64,000 nt of DNA from Hymenopus coronatus (Eukaryota; Arthropoda; Insecta; Mantodea; Hymenopodidae). The notes under the pieces were generated by a model. It searched no databases. It saw only the letters and a list, made by a program, of their open reading frames with translations, and was not told the origin of the DNA. The translations under genes and the position numbers were made by a program. Of the stretch, positions 33,340 to 45,165 are shown in pieces (position 1 is the first letter of the stretch; each line of letters starts with the position of its first letter). Location: NCBI GenBank assembly GCA_030762935.1, contig CM060900.1, positions 400,305,132 through 400,369,131 on the forward strand. Reading direction: 5' to 3'.

Positions 33340-34329
33340 GGGTGAATACGTGACAGCAATGTTGGGTCTCTTGATTTCTTGCACAGTGTGTATCGTGTAT
33401 CTGTTTATAATGTTGGGTGAGAGAATAATCTAACACGCAGGTCATTGACTCATACGTTTATGCCTGCCAATGAGGAATAGTTTTATTTATATAAGGAAGT
33501 TTTTAGTTTGCGGCAAACTTCTACACTCAGAAAATTCAATTTACAGTGCCATTAGCAACTCATGGAAATGGGTTTGACAGTTACCAAGGCGAAGACGTTT
33601 CTATCGAATTGTGACCGAAATGCCTGTTCATATTCATTGCAATAAATGTGAAAGTTTTTCGTTAAAAATTAATTCCCATACTGTTAACGTTACAGTGTGA
33701 GTGCAATGGTTAAGCAGCTTTTTGTTTTACTATGTCAATACTATAATAGTCACAATTTTCTGCAACCATTTATGGTATAATTACCAAACCTATGAAAATA
33801 AGTATGTACCTATGTGTTCATATCACAAGTAGGTATAAATACTAATGTATGAGACATTGTAATTGAACAGTTGTTCTACCAATCATGAATCTAAAATAGG
33901 TGTATTAATATATGAAAGGTGGATTACGTATTTCAAACACAAAATGTTGCATTCTGCCCCTACACCGAAGGAATTAATTCTTGCTGCTGTGCCTGAAGTT
34001 GGTCACGAAGAGCATAAGTAGGTGATTCACAGGAGCAACCAACAGTCTCTCTCTCTCCCTCCCTCCTTTGCTCAATGAGTAACCAGTTGATGACGCCTTA
34101 TTTATATCGTAGAGGCCTTTCGTCATCTTCACAGTTCTAACAGATGTCCTTTATTTCCCACAGGTTTACATTCTCATGTAAAAGGGTGTCCAACAGTGTG
34201 AAGGAGTGAAAAAGTAAGCTCCATCCAAATGCTAGTATTTTAGGAGGAGATTCGAGAATGGTTATCAGAGGAAGTAAAAAGTTAAAATGGTTATCAAGCA
34301 GAGTTAGCAACTATACTGCGGTGCCAGGT
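33340..34329. other. Intergenic, no gene seen
   Basis: About 1 kb, with a short CT-rich run near 34047-34070. Nothing else supported. Confidence 0.5.
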
Positions 34330-35070
34330 GAATCAGACGTTTCGTCTGGGACTGGCATTAAGGACATAGAAGTTTGGTTTCCACGGCCGACCTGCATCTT
34401 GGGCTTTTTGGAGGTTTCCCGGGTCACTAGGCGAATGCTTGGGGTGTTTATTCATTCCCCAGAACTTCCTGTCCTTTAATTCCATCTTCACTTCATCCAA
34501 CCGATTTCTTTCAGGACTATTGACGAGGACATGATAGCGAGTGCGCTTTAGAAATACAGCTATCGGCAGCGGGGTGGCTTAGGAGTCCTCTGTAGGACCC
34601 AGGGGGTTCGGTGGCCGTGCCGTGGTCGAGTGGTAGACCATTCGTCTCTCATCAAGGCGGCCTGGGTTCGATCCCAGGCGACCGCATGTGGGATTTCTGG
34701 TAGACAAAGCGGCGCAGCGTGTGTTTTCTTCGGGTTCTCCGGTTTTCCCCACCATCGCATTCCACCGGTGCTCCATCTTCATTCCATGTATCATTAGTGT
34801 CATCGCCTGCGGTACCGTTTATATTAAAAGCGAATGTTAAACACTATCAAAAAAAGGGGGTTGGTCAAACCTGGGGCGCGGACTCATAGCACTCCGCATG
34901 TCTAGATAAAGAACTGTTTGGACTATGTTAGGGACCTTCCGTCGCGGCTCTTTTCTCTCGGTCCGGTTTCGGATATACTCTCATATCATTCTATGCACAG
35001 TCTGATGCACAATAACCCCGAGGTGGTTGTAGCGTGGAACCTATTCCAGAATTTCTCTCTCTCCCGCCCT
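34330..35070 (+). mobile_element. SINE-E copy interrupted by SINE-A
   Basis: Contains GGGCTTTTTGGAGGTTTCCC, TCTTTCAGGACTATTGACGA and, after the SINE-A insert, TAGGGACCTTCCGTCGCGG. These motifs match the order seen in other SINE-E copies. The reading frame at 34258-34479 is within it and unsupported. Confidence 0.5.
34613..34855 (+). mobile_element. SINE-A copy nested in SINE-E, with target duplication
   Basis: Head GGCCGTGCCGTGGTCGAGTG, B-box GGTTCGATCCC, body ACAAAGCGGCGCAGCGTGTG, then TCCACCGGTGCTCCATCTTC, TCATCGCCTGCGGTACCG, GCGAATGTTAAACACTATC and an A tail. AGGGGGTTCGGT (34601-34612) and AGGGGGTTGGT (34855-34865) form the target duplication. Confidence 0.92.
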
Positions 35071-35579
35071 CCACACATACACATACAAGTGCGCACTGAA
35101 TTGCTAGAATTTGGGTTTTAAAGCGTTGAAACTCAGCTTGAAAGTAATAAATTCTTATTATAAATTGTAAGCTCAGAAGTTACGAAATTATAAGCAAAGA
35201 AACAGTAAGAGTGTAATCATACTTTATATATAATGTGAGTGAAGGTTTAAAATGACGTTTCTTATAATCTTGCCTCATTGATATGTATCCTTCGGCGCTC
35301 CCTTTTCTCACTATTTCCCTTGATAGGCTGAAGTCTTTGCTGGCATAGGGATGACTGTCAGACTACTTGGAAACGTCATAATTGCGAGGAGCGCAAATTA
35401 AAAGCATTAAAATAAAACAAATAAACCTGTAAAAGCATGTAAAAATGAAACCCACACATTTATGTAGAATCCTCTGATGGAATATAATCTCCCCATCTGG
35501 AGTCTTGATTCTCCGGTGTCGGATTCGCTGTCAGTCAATCAGACACACCTATGGCTTGTACAATTTTAGCTCCCCTAAA
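35071..35579. other. Intergenic, no gene seen
   Basis: About 0.5 kb, unassigned. Confidence 0.4.
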
Positions 35580-36287
35580 ACACCCAGAACGTAGGTTTTG
35601 AAAGTGTTTTAGTATTCTTTAAGGTCATTTTAGTCTCTTTGAAACAATTCAGGGAAGTAGGAGGTGACATTTAGGCATTTGGAAGATATTTCCAGATGCT
35701 TTTAATGGCATTTCTTGCTATTTTGAAGGTACTTAGAGCTTTAGAACATGTATTTTTCTGGCTATGCCTCGGATATTTTAGCTCTTTTTTTCAGTCATGT
35801 CTTAGCATTTTGAAGGCCGTTAGATTCTGGAAAAGCTGTTTCTGGGTTATTTAAATAACATTCCATGACATTTTGAGGATATTTGGGGCTCTAGAACATG
35901 CATTTTAGATTCAGGAACAGATATTTTAGCACGTTTATAGCAATATTGAGGATATTTTCTGTGTTTTGCAGTGTTTTCTGGTTATTTTCGAGCACCTAAG
36001 GACATTTATGGGATTTTTTTTTTTCGGTTTTCAGAACTCTAGAACAGGTGTTAAGAGCTCAGGCGATAGGTATTTAAGGACACCTTGAACGTACTTTTAG
36101 ACTCCTTTTAAGGACTTTAGAGCAGTTGTACAGGTGTATTAAGGCCATTTTAGAACATTTTGGAGCATTTTGTATATCAGACTTAAGATCATACTTATAT
36201 GCTCGTGATTTCGACATTTCAGAATTTGACGTATTTAGAGTGATGAGCAGCTATTTTTGACACCTTTTAGCCATTTTATTAGGTGTT
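35580..36287 (+). repeat. R2 repeat, copy 1
   Basis: Consists of recurring strings such as GGCATTTCTTGCTATTTTGA, GATATTTTAGCTCTTTTTTTC, GGGGCTCTAGAACATGCATT and TTTTGCAGTGTTTTCTGG, and ends with CTCAGGCGATAGGTATTTAA and CACCTTGAACGTA. The same ordered strings, including the terminal part, recur at 60640-62150, so both are copies of one uncharacterised T-rich repeat. No ORF. Confidence 0.75.
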
Positions 36288-37070
36288 TACTTTCTCTAGC
36301 GTATATATATAATATACATTTTCAAACGTCCTGCATAAAAAAACATTTTTAGAAAAAGGTCAGTGTGTATGGACAGCCAATCTCAAAAACGAAAAGTCCG
36401 TTAAATACCAAACTTGGTATTTAAGTTTAGTGTCTCTCAAGGATGATACATGATGATTTTCAAGGAAATTCACCACACTAAATTAACTTATGCGTGGAAA
36501 TATTTTCGAAAGTTTTGACTTTCTAAAAATTGTCTTTAATGATTTTGATTAAAATACCTATATTAAAACATTTACATGACAAATAAAACGTATATTTTGA
36601 ATTTCCTAGAAATAGCGTCAGAAGGGCTTTTCATTCTGAATGACTTTGCATAACTGGTAAACCGTAAGAGATATACAAAACTTACTATACAAAAATCTCG
36701 CCAAAATACATACTTTGTCTTTTACGTTTTTGTTGTAGGGCTAGCCTTTTCCGAGATATCCCTTGTTATTGGGTTCAATTTTGAAATACTTATCTTAAAC
36801 AGGAAGTCTTCCGTGCTTCCTTTATTTTACTCCTTACCATGCAAAGAAGCGAAATGCAATTGCAGTCACATAGCGACAACTTATAAAGCATTTGACTATC
36901 GCTTTAGCAAAGTGTATACCCTTAGTTCACTCCTCTTATAAGGAGCTAAGTAATAAGGTCATTCTGTTAACGTTTATATCGATTATCTTGGGGCAGAAGG
37001 AGTAATCTTTTGTAAGAAGTTTGTAGAACAGGTAGAGAAAGTTATGTGAATAAAGCACTGCAGATTGTTT
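36288..37070 (+). repeat. R1 repeat, copy 5
   Basis: Shows TTACTTTCTCTAGCGTATA at the 5' side, the exact dyad AAATACCAAACTTGGTATTT at 36403-36422, ATAACTGGTAAACCGTAAG, TATCCCTTGTTATTGGG and the 3' signature GGTAGAGAAAGTTATGTGAA. The 5' region just after the hairpin is shortened. Confidence 0.82.
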
Positions 37071-37104
37071 AGTAATTTCTACCTCTATCTGAAGCACCCA
37101 AATA

Positions 37105-37470
37105 ACAAATAAAGTCTGCAGTCTTGAATTCCCTGTGACTTAGCATTTGAAGGTTTCATCATTCTCTATGAATTATACATAACTGGGAAACCATAACAGA
37201 AAAGCAACTCTCTCCCTCTCTCTCTCTCTCTACTCGTTGCCACTCAAGGAGACCTGAATTTCAAATGTGTCACATATCGACCAGCTTTTAAAGGATTTTA
37301 TTATCGCTTCAAGCTAGTGTATTCTCTTACAAGGAAGGAAGCAATAAGACTATTTTCCTCAATGTCTATCTCGATTATCATAAAGTAGATCGAAGAATAA
37401 TGTTTTGTAAGAATAGTGTGTTAGAAAATAGCTGGAGAAAGCCATGTGAATGGAACATATCAGATTTTTT
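37105..37470 (+). repeat. R1 repeat, copy 6 (5'-truncated)
   Basis: Begins within R1 at CTTGAATTCCCTGTGACTTA, has a CT microsatellite (37205-37232), then GCTTTTAAAGGATTTTATTA and the 3' signature CTGGAGAAAGCCATGTGAAT. It lies directly downstream of copy 5 in the same orientation. Confidence 0.75.
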
Positions 37471-38144
37471 CCTTACTGCCAAGTCTAAGGGGAATTAGTT
37501 GGAATTATATGTTTTAGACTAGAAGGCAAGTGCCTCCCTTCCTACCTGCGGCTAAAAGCGCATGGCACAGAAGATACAGGAACTTTCTGTGCAGTCGGTG
37601 CGCTTAGTATCGGAGGTCGATGCGGTAACCAAAGGAAACAAGTTGCATATCTTCCACCATTGTCTTCATTATCAATCGGTTCCAAAGTGCAAAACCGAGA
37701 CACAGATGCAGTTATACACCAGTTTACTCGGATGTTATCATTGCTCATTCGTATGCATCGGTTTCCTCCTATTGAGTGAAGTGCTGGGGTTGAATCCCAA
37801 CTATGCAGGTTTTTTATTGTTTCTTTCTTTATTGAATAGCTTCTTTGTGGAACTCAGGGTCTAATGCATGACTGTAAACGCGCTTTTTGTCCGTATATCG
37901 GTTATTTAAACAGTACTTCCTTTATTATTCATTTCTGACTTTGGCACATACTCAAAACATGTGAACATAGTCGTTCACATAATTGTATAATATTATGCCA
38001 GAGAGAAGTGAGCGTGAAAAATAGATTTTCAGCATGGCACACAATGCTTTAAATTTCGGCAGGTATATTAATGTGTTTACGACATTAATAATGCCGTATT
38101 ATTTATATTGTATATGCAGATTCTTTTGAATATGCCTTGTCTGC

Positions 38145-38178
<34 letters not shown>

Positions 38179-39204
38179 TATATTATTATTATTATTATTA
38201 TTATTATTTATAGCATAACTTAAGAACAATATATTTGTGCATATGTTTTTTCACAACTCAATTTAAATGTAACTGTCGTAATTGAATATGTCAGCTGCAT
38301 GAAAACTGCATGTTTGGCGCTAAAATTGTCTCACCTATGTCAGCGGACATATAAAATATATACCCATAATAAGAAGTAAACGTTTTCTAATTTCCACTTT
38401 TACGCGAAATAACCCACAATGTAGTGCTTATCCATGTTTATGATGACGATTATTATTATTATTTATTGTTGTTATTTTTATTACACCAATACCACCACCC
38501 CCACCCCCACCACCACCACCAAATGTGCAGTATAAGTGGTTTGAACATGCAAAAAGAAAATGCTGATTTTCTTCTTTATGTATTATAATATAATTAGTAT
38601 AGAACGAAGTATTTGTTTATTATTTCCTCGAAAGAGCTTTCGCCGCTAGACATATCACTGTTTGGGCAAGGCGCGACTGATTGATAAGGAAATACTACTC
38701 TCTTTTCTCCTACCCGCTCTTGATCATCGGGAAAGTTTTGCTCGTTTCTGTACATGACTGTTGCAGATGGGAATGATTCCTGAGATTTTTACGTACTAAC
38801 GCTCCAGTGCAGACTTACATCCCCTACGTAAGAAAATGCATGTAGTAGAACACGAAATCAAGTATGTGCAAAAGTTGGAACTTAGAAAACCTACGTTTCT
38901 AATACAATAGTTTAAGATGGAAATGTCAAATGTTTATTTTCGTATACTCTATGAAATTAGCTATGTGCACCCAATTCTCAGATATGGAGAGAGAGAAGAC
39001 ACAAGGAGCTTTCAATACCTCTGATTTTAAGTAATTATGATGCATTCCCTAATTGAATATTGAAAGAAAATGTGGACCAAAATGCCGATATGGTTAACAA
39101 TAGAGACTCTATTCGGAAAATTTCCCAACATAAAGGGAAACCTTTCCTTTATGCGCCATTTCAACAATAATGATAATAATTTTAGCAGTAGGTTCCAAGA
39201 ATGG
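37471..39204. other. Intergenic with simple repeats
   Basis: An (ATT)n run lies at about 38139-38210 and an ATT/CCA-rich patch at 38445-38525. The frame at 37562-37864 (+) is unrecognised. No gene supported. Confidence 0.5.
38139..38210. repeat. (ATT)n microsatellite
   Basis: About 24 triplets with one interruption. Confidence 0.95.
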
Positions 39205-40048
39205 CTAGTTACTCTCTCTACACTACTATGTACATAGTGTATAGAGAAGGTATTGTAATGCACCCAACAATTCGATACTGAGATTTAGCCAGAAATACAT
39301 GTTTTGGGTCCCACCGAATTAAAAAAAAAGTATCTTTGGAAAAAGGTCCGTGTATGTGTCTGTGGACTGCATAGCTCAACAAGGAATAGACCGTTGAATA
39401 CCAAACTTGGTATTTAATTTTGGTATTTTCCAAGGATGCGACACGAAGATTTTCAAGAAAATACCCCCACCCCCAACTACACTTTACATGGAAAAAGATA
39501 GAAAAGTTGATTTTCTCAAAAATGCCTCCAACGATTTTGATTAAAATATCGTATACTAAGGTTATTTACCTGACAAATAAAATGTATTTCTTGAATTTTC
39601 TGGAAATAGCCTCTGGGAACTACTTTATTCGGGATGAATTTTACGGAAGTTTGCATAACAAAGAGATGGACAAAAACTTACCACACAAATAATGTAGAGT
39701 ACGTTAAAACACCCAATTTATGTTATTTACATTCTTTTTTTGTAGTTGATCGTTTTTTAGATATTCTTTGTTTTTGGTTTCAGCGTTGAAAAGCTTATAA
39801 TTTTCTCATACAGGAATTTGTCAACTCCTGTCCATACAAACAAAGGAACTTCAGTCACATAGCAACAAGCTTTTGATTATCACTTTAACCTATGGTACTC
39901 CCTTATTTCGCTTCTACTTACAAGGAAGCAAGTAATAAGACTATTTCTGCTGATTATTTCTCGATTAGCATGAAGTAAATAGAAGTAAAAGCTTTTTATC
40001 AATAATTTGTTGCAGAGATGTATAGAAAGTCATGTGAATGGAACACAG
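39205..40048 (+). repeat. R1 repeat, copy 7
   Basis: The 5' hairpin is clear: CTCTCTACACTACTATG followed by CATAGTGTATAGAGA. Then come GAGATTTAGCCAGAAATACA, the dyad near 39392-39411 (AATACCAAACTTGGTATT core), AAATACCCCCACCCCCAACT, and the 3' signature TATAGAAAGTCATGTGAATG. Confidence 0.82.
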
Positions 40049-40055
40049 ATTGTTT

Positions 40056-40352
40056 TCGTTGAGTTGTCCATTTCTGATGTATTCCTTGTTATTTGTTTCA
40101 GATTTAAAATACTTTAATTTTTCTCACGCGGTAAGTTGTAAACTCCCGGCCCTGCATAGAAACGGATTTAAATCACATTGCAACCAGCATTTAAAGGATT
40201 TGACTATCGTTTTAGCCTTGTGGATTCCCTTATTGAAGACAATTTCTGCTAATCGTTATGTTGATTATTATAAAGAAGAAAGAAGAATATGCTTTTTAAT
40301 GATATTTTGTTAAATAGATGTAGAGAACGTCATGTGAATGGAACACGCCAGA
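40056..40352 (+). repeat. R1 repeat, copy 8 (5'-truncated)
   Basis: Only the 3' third is present: TTCCTTGTTATTTGTTTCAG to the signature TGTAGAGAACGTCATGTGAA. It follows copy 7 directly in the same orientation, as copy 6 follows copy 5. Confidence 0.75.
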
Positions 40353-40479
40353 TTTCTTTTAAGTACATGAAAATAACTTCTACGGGACAATATTCCGGGC
40401 ACACCGTAGGCGCTGTTATGATCTTGGCAATTGACAGAGTCGCTAGCAAACAAAACATTTGCAATTTTATTTCACGATT

Positions 40480-41040
40480 ACTTGTGGGCTCGCATTCGGA
40501 AGATTCCGGGTTTAACGTCCGTCAGACCGGAAATTCTGACCATGAGTTTTTCGTAGTTTCTGCGGTTGGTTGGCGAATGCGTCTTTCTAACACGAATTTT
40601 CTATCCATCAGATCCTGCCGACTGTTTCAAGGTTGAAGAATACGCGACACCACTCACTGAGTTGGGGCAAGACTGGGGATTGTGTTTTTAGGAAAGGATT
40701 CACCCTGGCGTTTGGCAAGCTGAAGGCCCTCTTTCTGCGGGTAGCTCTGGTTCCTTAGACCCTCGGTGTAACGGGGCTAATGCCTTACTAACTGGTAACA
40801 GGATGTGCTCCATCTGGAATCGTTAGGGACTCATCCTTGCTAGCCAAATCGTCGTCCAAATTTGGTTGCCCTTCGGGTCTTCCCTTTTCCTCGCTTCCTA
40901 CCTCGCTCCCTCCCAGGGGTCACGTTAGAAGCCAAAATGACCGCTGTGGCCTCTCTGCGGCACTCTGCTCCAGGCCTCTGGCGGCCATTCCGTATTGTAT
41001 TCCTACTCCTGCCTATATTTCCTCTTCCTAATGGGCGGAG
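40480..41040 (+). mobile_element. SINE-E copy
   Basis: Contains GGGCTCGCATTCGGAAGATT then CCGGGTTTAACGTCC (B-box-like), GACTGTTTCAAGGTTGAAGA and GGAATCGTTAGGGACTCATC, the same order as other copies. The open frames 40289-40636 and 40837-41061 fall in it and are not supported as genes. Confidence 0.5.
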
Positions 41041-41041
41041 G

Positions 41042-42012
41042 TAGTTTCGTATTCCACCCAAAACTTTAAAATCAGTATTTCACCACAAATAAATGTTTTA
41101 ATGCCCCATGAATCCGAAAAGAAAACCATCTGTTGTGTTACATTCAGATGACTTTCTTTGTCTATTCTGCAACAAACTATTCTTACAAAAGCTCATTCTA
41201 CTTTATGTTAATCAAGATAAAAATTAACACAAATAGTTTAATAGTTTTTGTACATAAAATGAAAATAAGGGAATACATTTGGCTAAAAAGATAGCGAAAA
41301 CTTTTACCTGTTGATTTCTGTACGGTGGACTTTATTTGCATGTATAGAACGAAAAAAGTAAAAACGTATGGTCACTTCACATTTGAGTAAGGTATAAATA
41401 TTGGAACATTTAAACCAAAAACAGCAAATATCTCGGTAATAACTTGGTAACCGTGCAAAAATGTATTTGACATAAATTTAGTGTTTTAACGAAGTCTACA
41501 TTTTTTCTGTACGAGTAGTATGATTTTGTCTATTTCTTATGATTTACCAGTTATGCAAAAGCTATTCAGAATGAAGATGATTTCAGAGTACCTTTCTTAA
41601 AAATATCAACCAGTTTGCGCAAAAATTATTCAGACTGAAGAGAATTTCTGAGTATCTTCTCAGAAAATTCAATATATACATATATTGTATATCATGTAAA
41701 CATGTTTACTATACGGCATTTTAATCAAAATCTTTAGAGCATACTTGAGAAAACAAAAAAAAAAAATTAAAAAGAATCTTTGTGTCGCATACATTGAGTT
41801 TACTGAATTTAAATACATGTTTGGTAGTTAATAGCTTTTTCGTTTTCTTAGATATGTTCACAGACACACAAACAGGCAGATATAGACAGCCGACACATAC
41901 ATACACACATGGATCTTTCTCTAAAAAAAGTTTATCTTCAATTCAGGGGTCCTCAAACTTGCATTTACGGTGAAATCTCGGTATGGAATTTTTGGGCGGA
42001 GTGCAATACCTT
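41042..42012 (-). repeat. R1 repeat, copy 9, inverted fold-back arrangement
   Basis: Positions 41042-41130 hold about 90 bp of R1 5' end on the plus strand (TATTCCACCCAAAACTTT). They are joined to a near-full R1 copy on the minus strand whose own 5' end lies at 41915-42012. Minus-strand landmarks are the dyad region (CTACCAAACATGTATTTAAA), GGATGCGACAC-like ATGTATGCGACAC and a 3' end near 41140. It is the only clear minus-strand R1 in the window. Confidence 0.7.
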
Positions 42013-42016
42013 CCGT

Positions 42017-42135
42017 GGAAAGGTAGAATCAGACTGAAAAATGCAATGCCATAGCCGGGATTTGAATCTGGATCTTCTGGTTTCCGTCGAGTTACTCTAG
42101 CCTTTGAGCACCATGTCATAATGCCGGCATGGCTC
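42017..42135 (-). mobile_element. SINE-D copy
   Basis: On the minus strand: GGTGCTCAAAGGCTAGAGTA (decayed A-box region), AGATTCAAATCCCGGCTATG (B-box region) and TTTTCAGTCTGATTCTACCT. It shares its 3' half with 15858-15962 and its overall structure with 55305-55415. Confidence 0.7.
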
Positions 42136-42307
42136 TAAATTCTCCAACTGACTCGCGTTTTTCCCGGTAAACCATAGGGAGGTCGCAAATGTTGATATAC
42201 ATTACCATTGGTTGGGATGTACCGATATTGCCATTCTTTTTAAGTTGCCTCTTAGTTCTTTTTCGCGATGTCATGGAAAGGGTATGGACAACCTAACCTA
42301 TAACCAC

Positions 42308-42485
42308 CAGTCTTTAAGCCTTTGAATATCGCTTCGGTTTCCTGTAATCCTTTTATATATACAACTAAATGTGTAGTGCAACCATTTCTGCAGATGTTTA
42401 TCTTGATTAGCATGTATAAATTATACACAAAACGTAAGATTTTGTAAGAATAGAAACGGTAATGCGAATAATGTAACATTTATCA
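42308..42485 (+). repeat. R1 3'-end fragment (copy 10)
   Basis: Contains CATTTCTGCAGATGTTTATC, TTGATTAGCATG and AGATTTTGTAAGAATAGAAA, ending near GAATAATGTAACA. Confidence 0.6.
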
Positions 42486-42794
42486 GACATTTAATACCTT
42501 ACTGTTTTAAGGGGACAAATCTGTGAAAATTGTTCTAAAACTGACACAGATTGCAAATGTGGTTCTTTTCCAGAAAAGGTTAAAAGTTAATATAGACACT
42601 ATGTTTCAATAATATCAAATTTGATTCGGTCTAACGTCACTACAAAAAGCGTCACGTGATGATTTAAACGATCGTGTCACGGCTGCCACGCCGAATTTGT
42701 AGCACAAACTGTCATGATAAATCTAATATTGTTTGTGATATGACTAATATTGTATTCAAATGTGGCGCTGTTTTGACGTGTAGTAGGGAAGTTG

Positions 42795-42839
<45 letters not shown>

Positions 42840-44004
42840 GGCTAGTAAGTGACGTACAATGGACATTACGATATATAGTGCGTTTTATCCGAATACTTGA
42901 CAGAAAGTTGACAAAATATAACACGTTAAACCTTAGTTGTCCCTGTTTCCATATTTGCTACATTTTCCTTACTTAAAATGTTCCAAGCATTTTCTGTTAT
43001 GTGCCTGTAATTTTAAACAAAGCTTTAAAGTGTAACTGTTCATTAAGTACACCCATTTGCATTTGTTATATTTTTTTTATTTGTACTGAAAAATATTGTA
43101 GTAGGCATTTAATTCTTACTTTAAAAGAATGGGTGGGAAAATAGCAATAATTGAGGAATATACCTATAATTTATTCCTTCATTAACGTGGGGAAGACAGG
43201 AAGGTCACATGGGTACATTTCATTAATAGATTAAAATGAGTGTAAAAATGTATATTTTATACATTCATTTTTAAAATTATTATGCGTGGTATTTTAAAAA
43301 TCGCTAACAATTGAGATATAAACAAATTAATTCTGCAGAAAATATTAGTGCTATAATGCAGAAATTTGACGTTTTTCCATTCTTCGTCATAATAAATAAA
43401 TTGCACACGTTTTTAAAAAAAAAAATCCAACAAAAACATTAAATTTTTCAATGTTTACAGATGTGTTCCCTTAAATTAATTTGTAAGAGTCTATCTATCT
43501 TTTAAACAGAGATTCGAATTCTAAGCTAGAATCTGTGTGTGGAGCGCACCGAAAGAGCACTAAATTTGCACTAAAGAGTTCACGTGTCCTGAGGTCACTG
43601 GAATCGGTGACTACTCGAGGCTAAGCTTCGTATTAAACGCATTTATTCCATTTGTCTTTATGTCCTATTGTATGTGTTTGTTGGAGCCATTTGAGTGGAA
43701 TGATATAATCTGCAATTTCTTCGGTGCAGCCGCACCGAACTTGGGACTGAGTCAGCTGTCTCGGTACACGCGTACTAGTTGTTCTGGGTTCGGGGCGTCC
43801 CCTCTCACTGTAAGGCGTTTTCGTATCCAATGAATGAACCGCTCACCACAAAAAATGCACATCGGTGTTACACTTGCGCGTTTGAATTTGCATGCTGTGG
43901 GAGTAAGAGAGACCGAGGCCATATTAGCGTGAGAAAATACGTTAAGTTAATCATTCGCTTTCTGTCTATGTTGTTTATCGTAACTATTTTTACCTCATCT
44001 ACCA
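42486..44004. other. Intergenic with (GT)n
   Basis: A (GT)n run lies at about 42796-42838. The frame 43779-44015 (+) is unrecognised. No gene supported. Confidence 0.5.
42796..42838. repeat. (GT)n microsatellite
   Basis: About 20 GT units. Confidence 0.95.
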
Positions 44005-45165
44005 CGTGCTACTAGGTACAGTAAGTATTGTATTCCACCTAAAAATGTGATGTTGATATTTAACCAAAACTTGATGTTTTGATGTCACTCAATCCAAAAA
44101 CTAAAAGTATGTTTACGCTCTGTATATTTTAGCTAGAGACAGAGGAGGTTTCCCTTTAAAAATATGATGCCAATATCTCACCGGAAATACATGTTCTGAT
44201 GCCATACCAATGAAAAGAATTTTACGCTATCATGTACCTAATAGACAGAGGAGGTTATTGCATTCCAACTAAAATGTAATGATATGGAACCGGAAATATA
44301 TGTTTTGATACCACCTCAGTCCAAGGGAAGTAGTCTTATTCTCTCTACCGTATACCTTTTAGGTAGAGGAAGTATTACACTTCACTCAAAATGTCGATAT
44401 CAATATTTCATGAAACACTTGTTTTGAGGCCTCAGGCACTTTTACAAACAGGTCCGTATTGTGTGTGTGAAAACATCATAACTCAAAAATAAATCCTGGA
44501 CAAATACCATAATTGGTATTTAAGTTGAGTCTTCCAACAATCTGCCAGGGAGATTTTCACTACTCCAAACTACCCCTTATATATAAAACTTTTCGTTATG
44601 TCCCCCCCCCTTTTCTTTCTTTTTCCTCGAAAATGACTCTAAACTTTTTGCTTAAAATGTCACATGTTTGAGGTGAAAAATAACATTGAGGTAGCCGAGC
44701 CTTAAATTTTCTGGAAAACTCCTATTTCGTAATCTACTTTCGGTAGGGCTTTTGTATAATTTTGCATAGATGGTAAGTCATAACAGATAGTCAGAAACGT
44801 CACCACAGAAACAAAGATCTCTTTAAAACGCGCAATGCATTACAAATAACTTTTCTTTTGCTATCGACCCTTTCCTAGTTATCCGTTGTTATTGGTGTGA
44901 ATACTTCAATACTTTGTCATTTTCTGAAGTCAAAGTCACCACTTAATTGTTTCTTGTAATATCACATCTGTTCAAGGACATCAAAGAGGAGCCCGCTGTT
45001 AAACATTTGACCGTTGCTTCACTTCCCTATATAGCCTGTACGTGCAACGAAGTGTATAGGCACACCCCCATTTCTGCAGTCGTTTATCTGGTTTAACAAG
45101 AAGTATAACATAGAAAAACAGACTTTTGTGAGATAATACAGTTATGTGAGTGTAATACTAATATT
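44005..45165 (+). repeat. R1 repeat, copy 11, with four tandem 5' units
   Basis: The 5' region (about 44005-44450) contains four units of about 112-124 bp, each with a CCACYxAAAATxT-like start, a GGAAATACATGTTYTGATG-like middle and a TCTCTACC/TAGGTAGAGGAAGTATT-like end. After these R1 continues normally: dyad at 44506-44525 (AAATACCATAATTGGTATTT), a C-run at 44602-44611, and a decayed 3' end near 45150. Confidence 0.78.

Noticed and set aside
40289..40636. 115-codon plus-strand frame
   Set aside because: Runs from an R1 3' end into SINE-E; not a gene.
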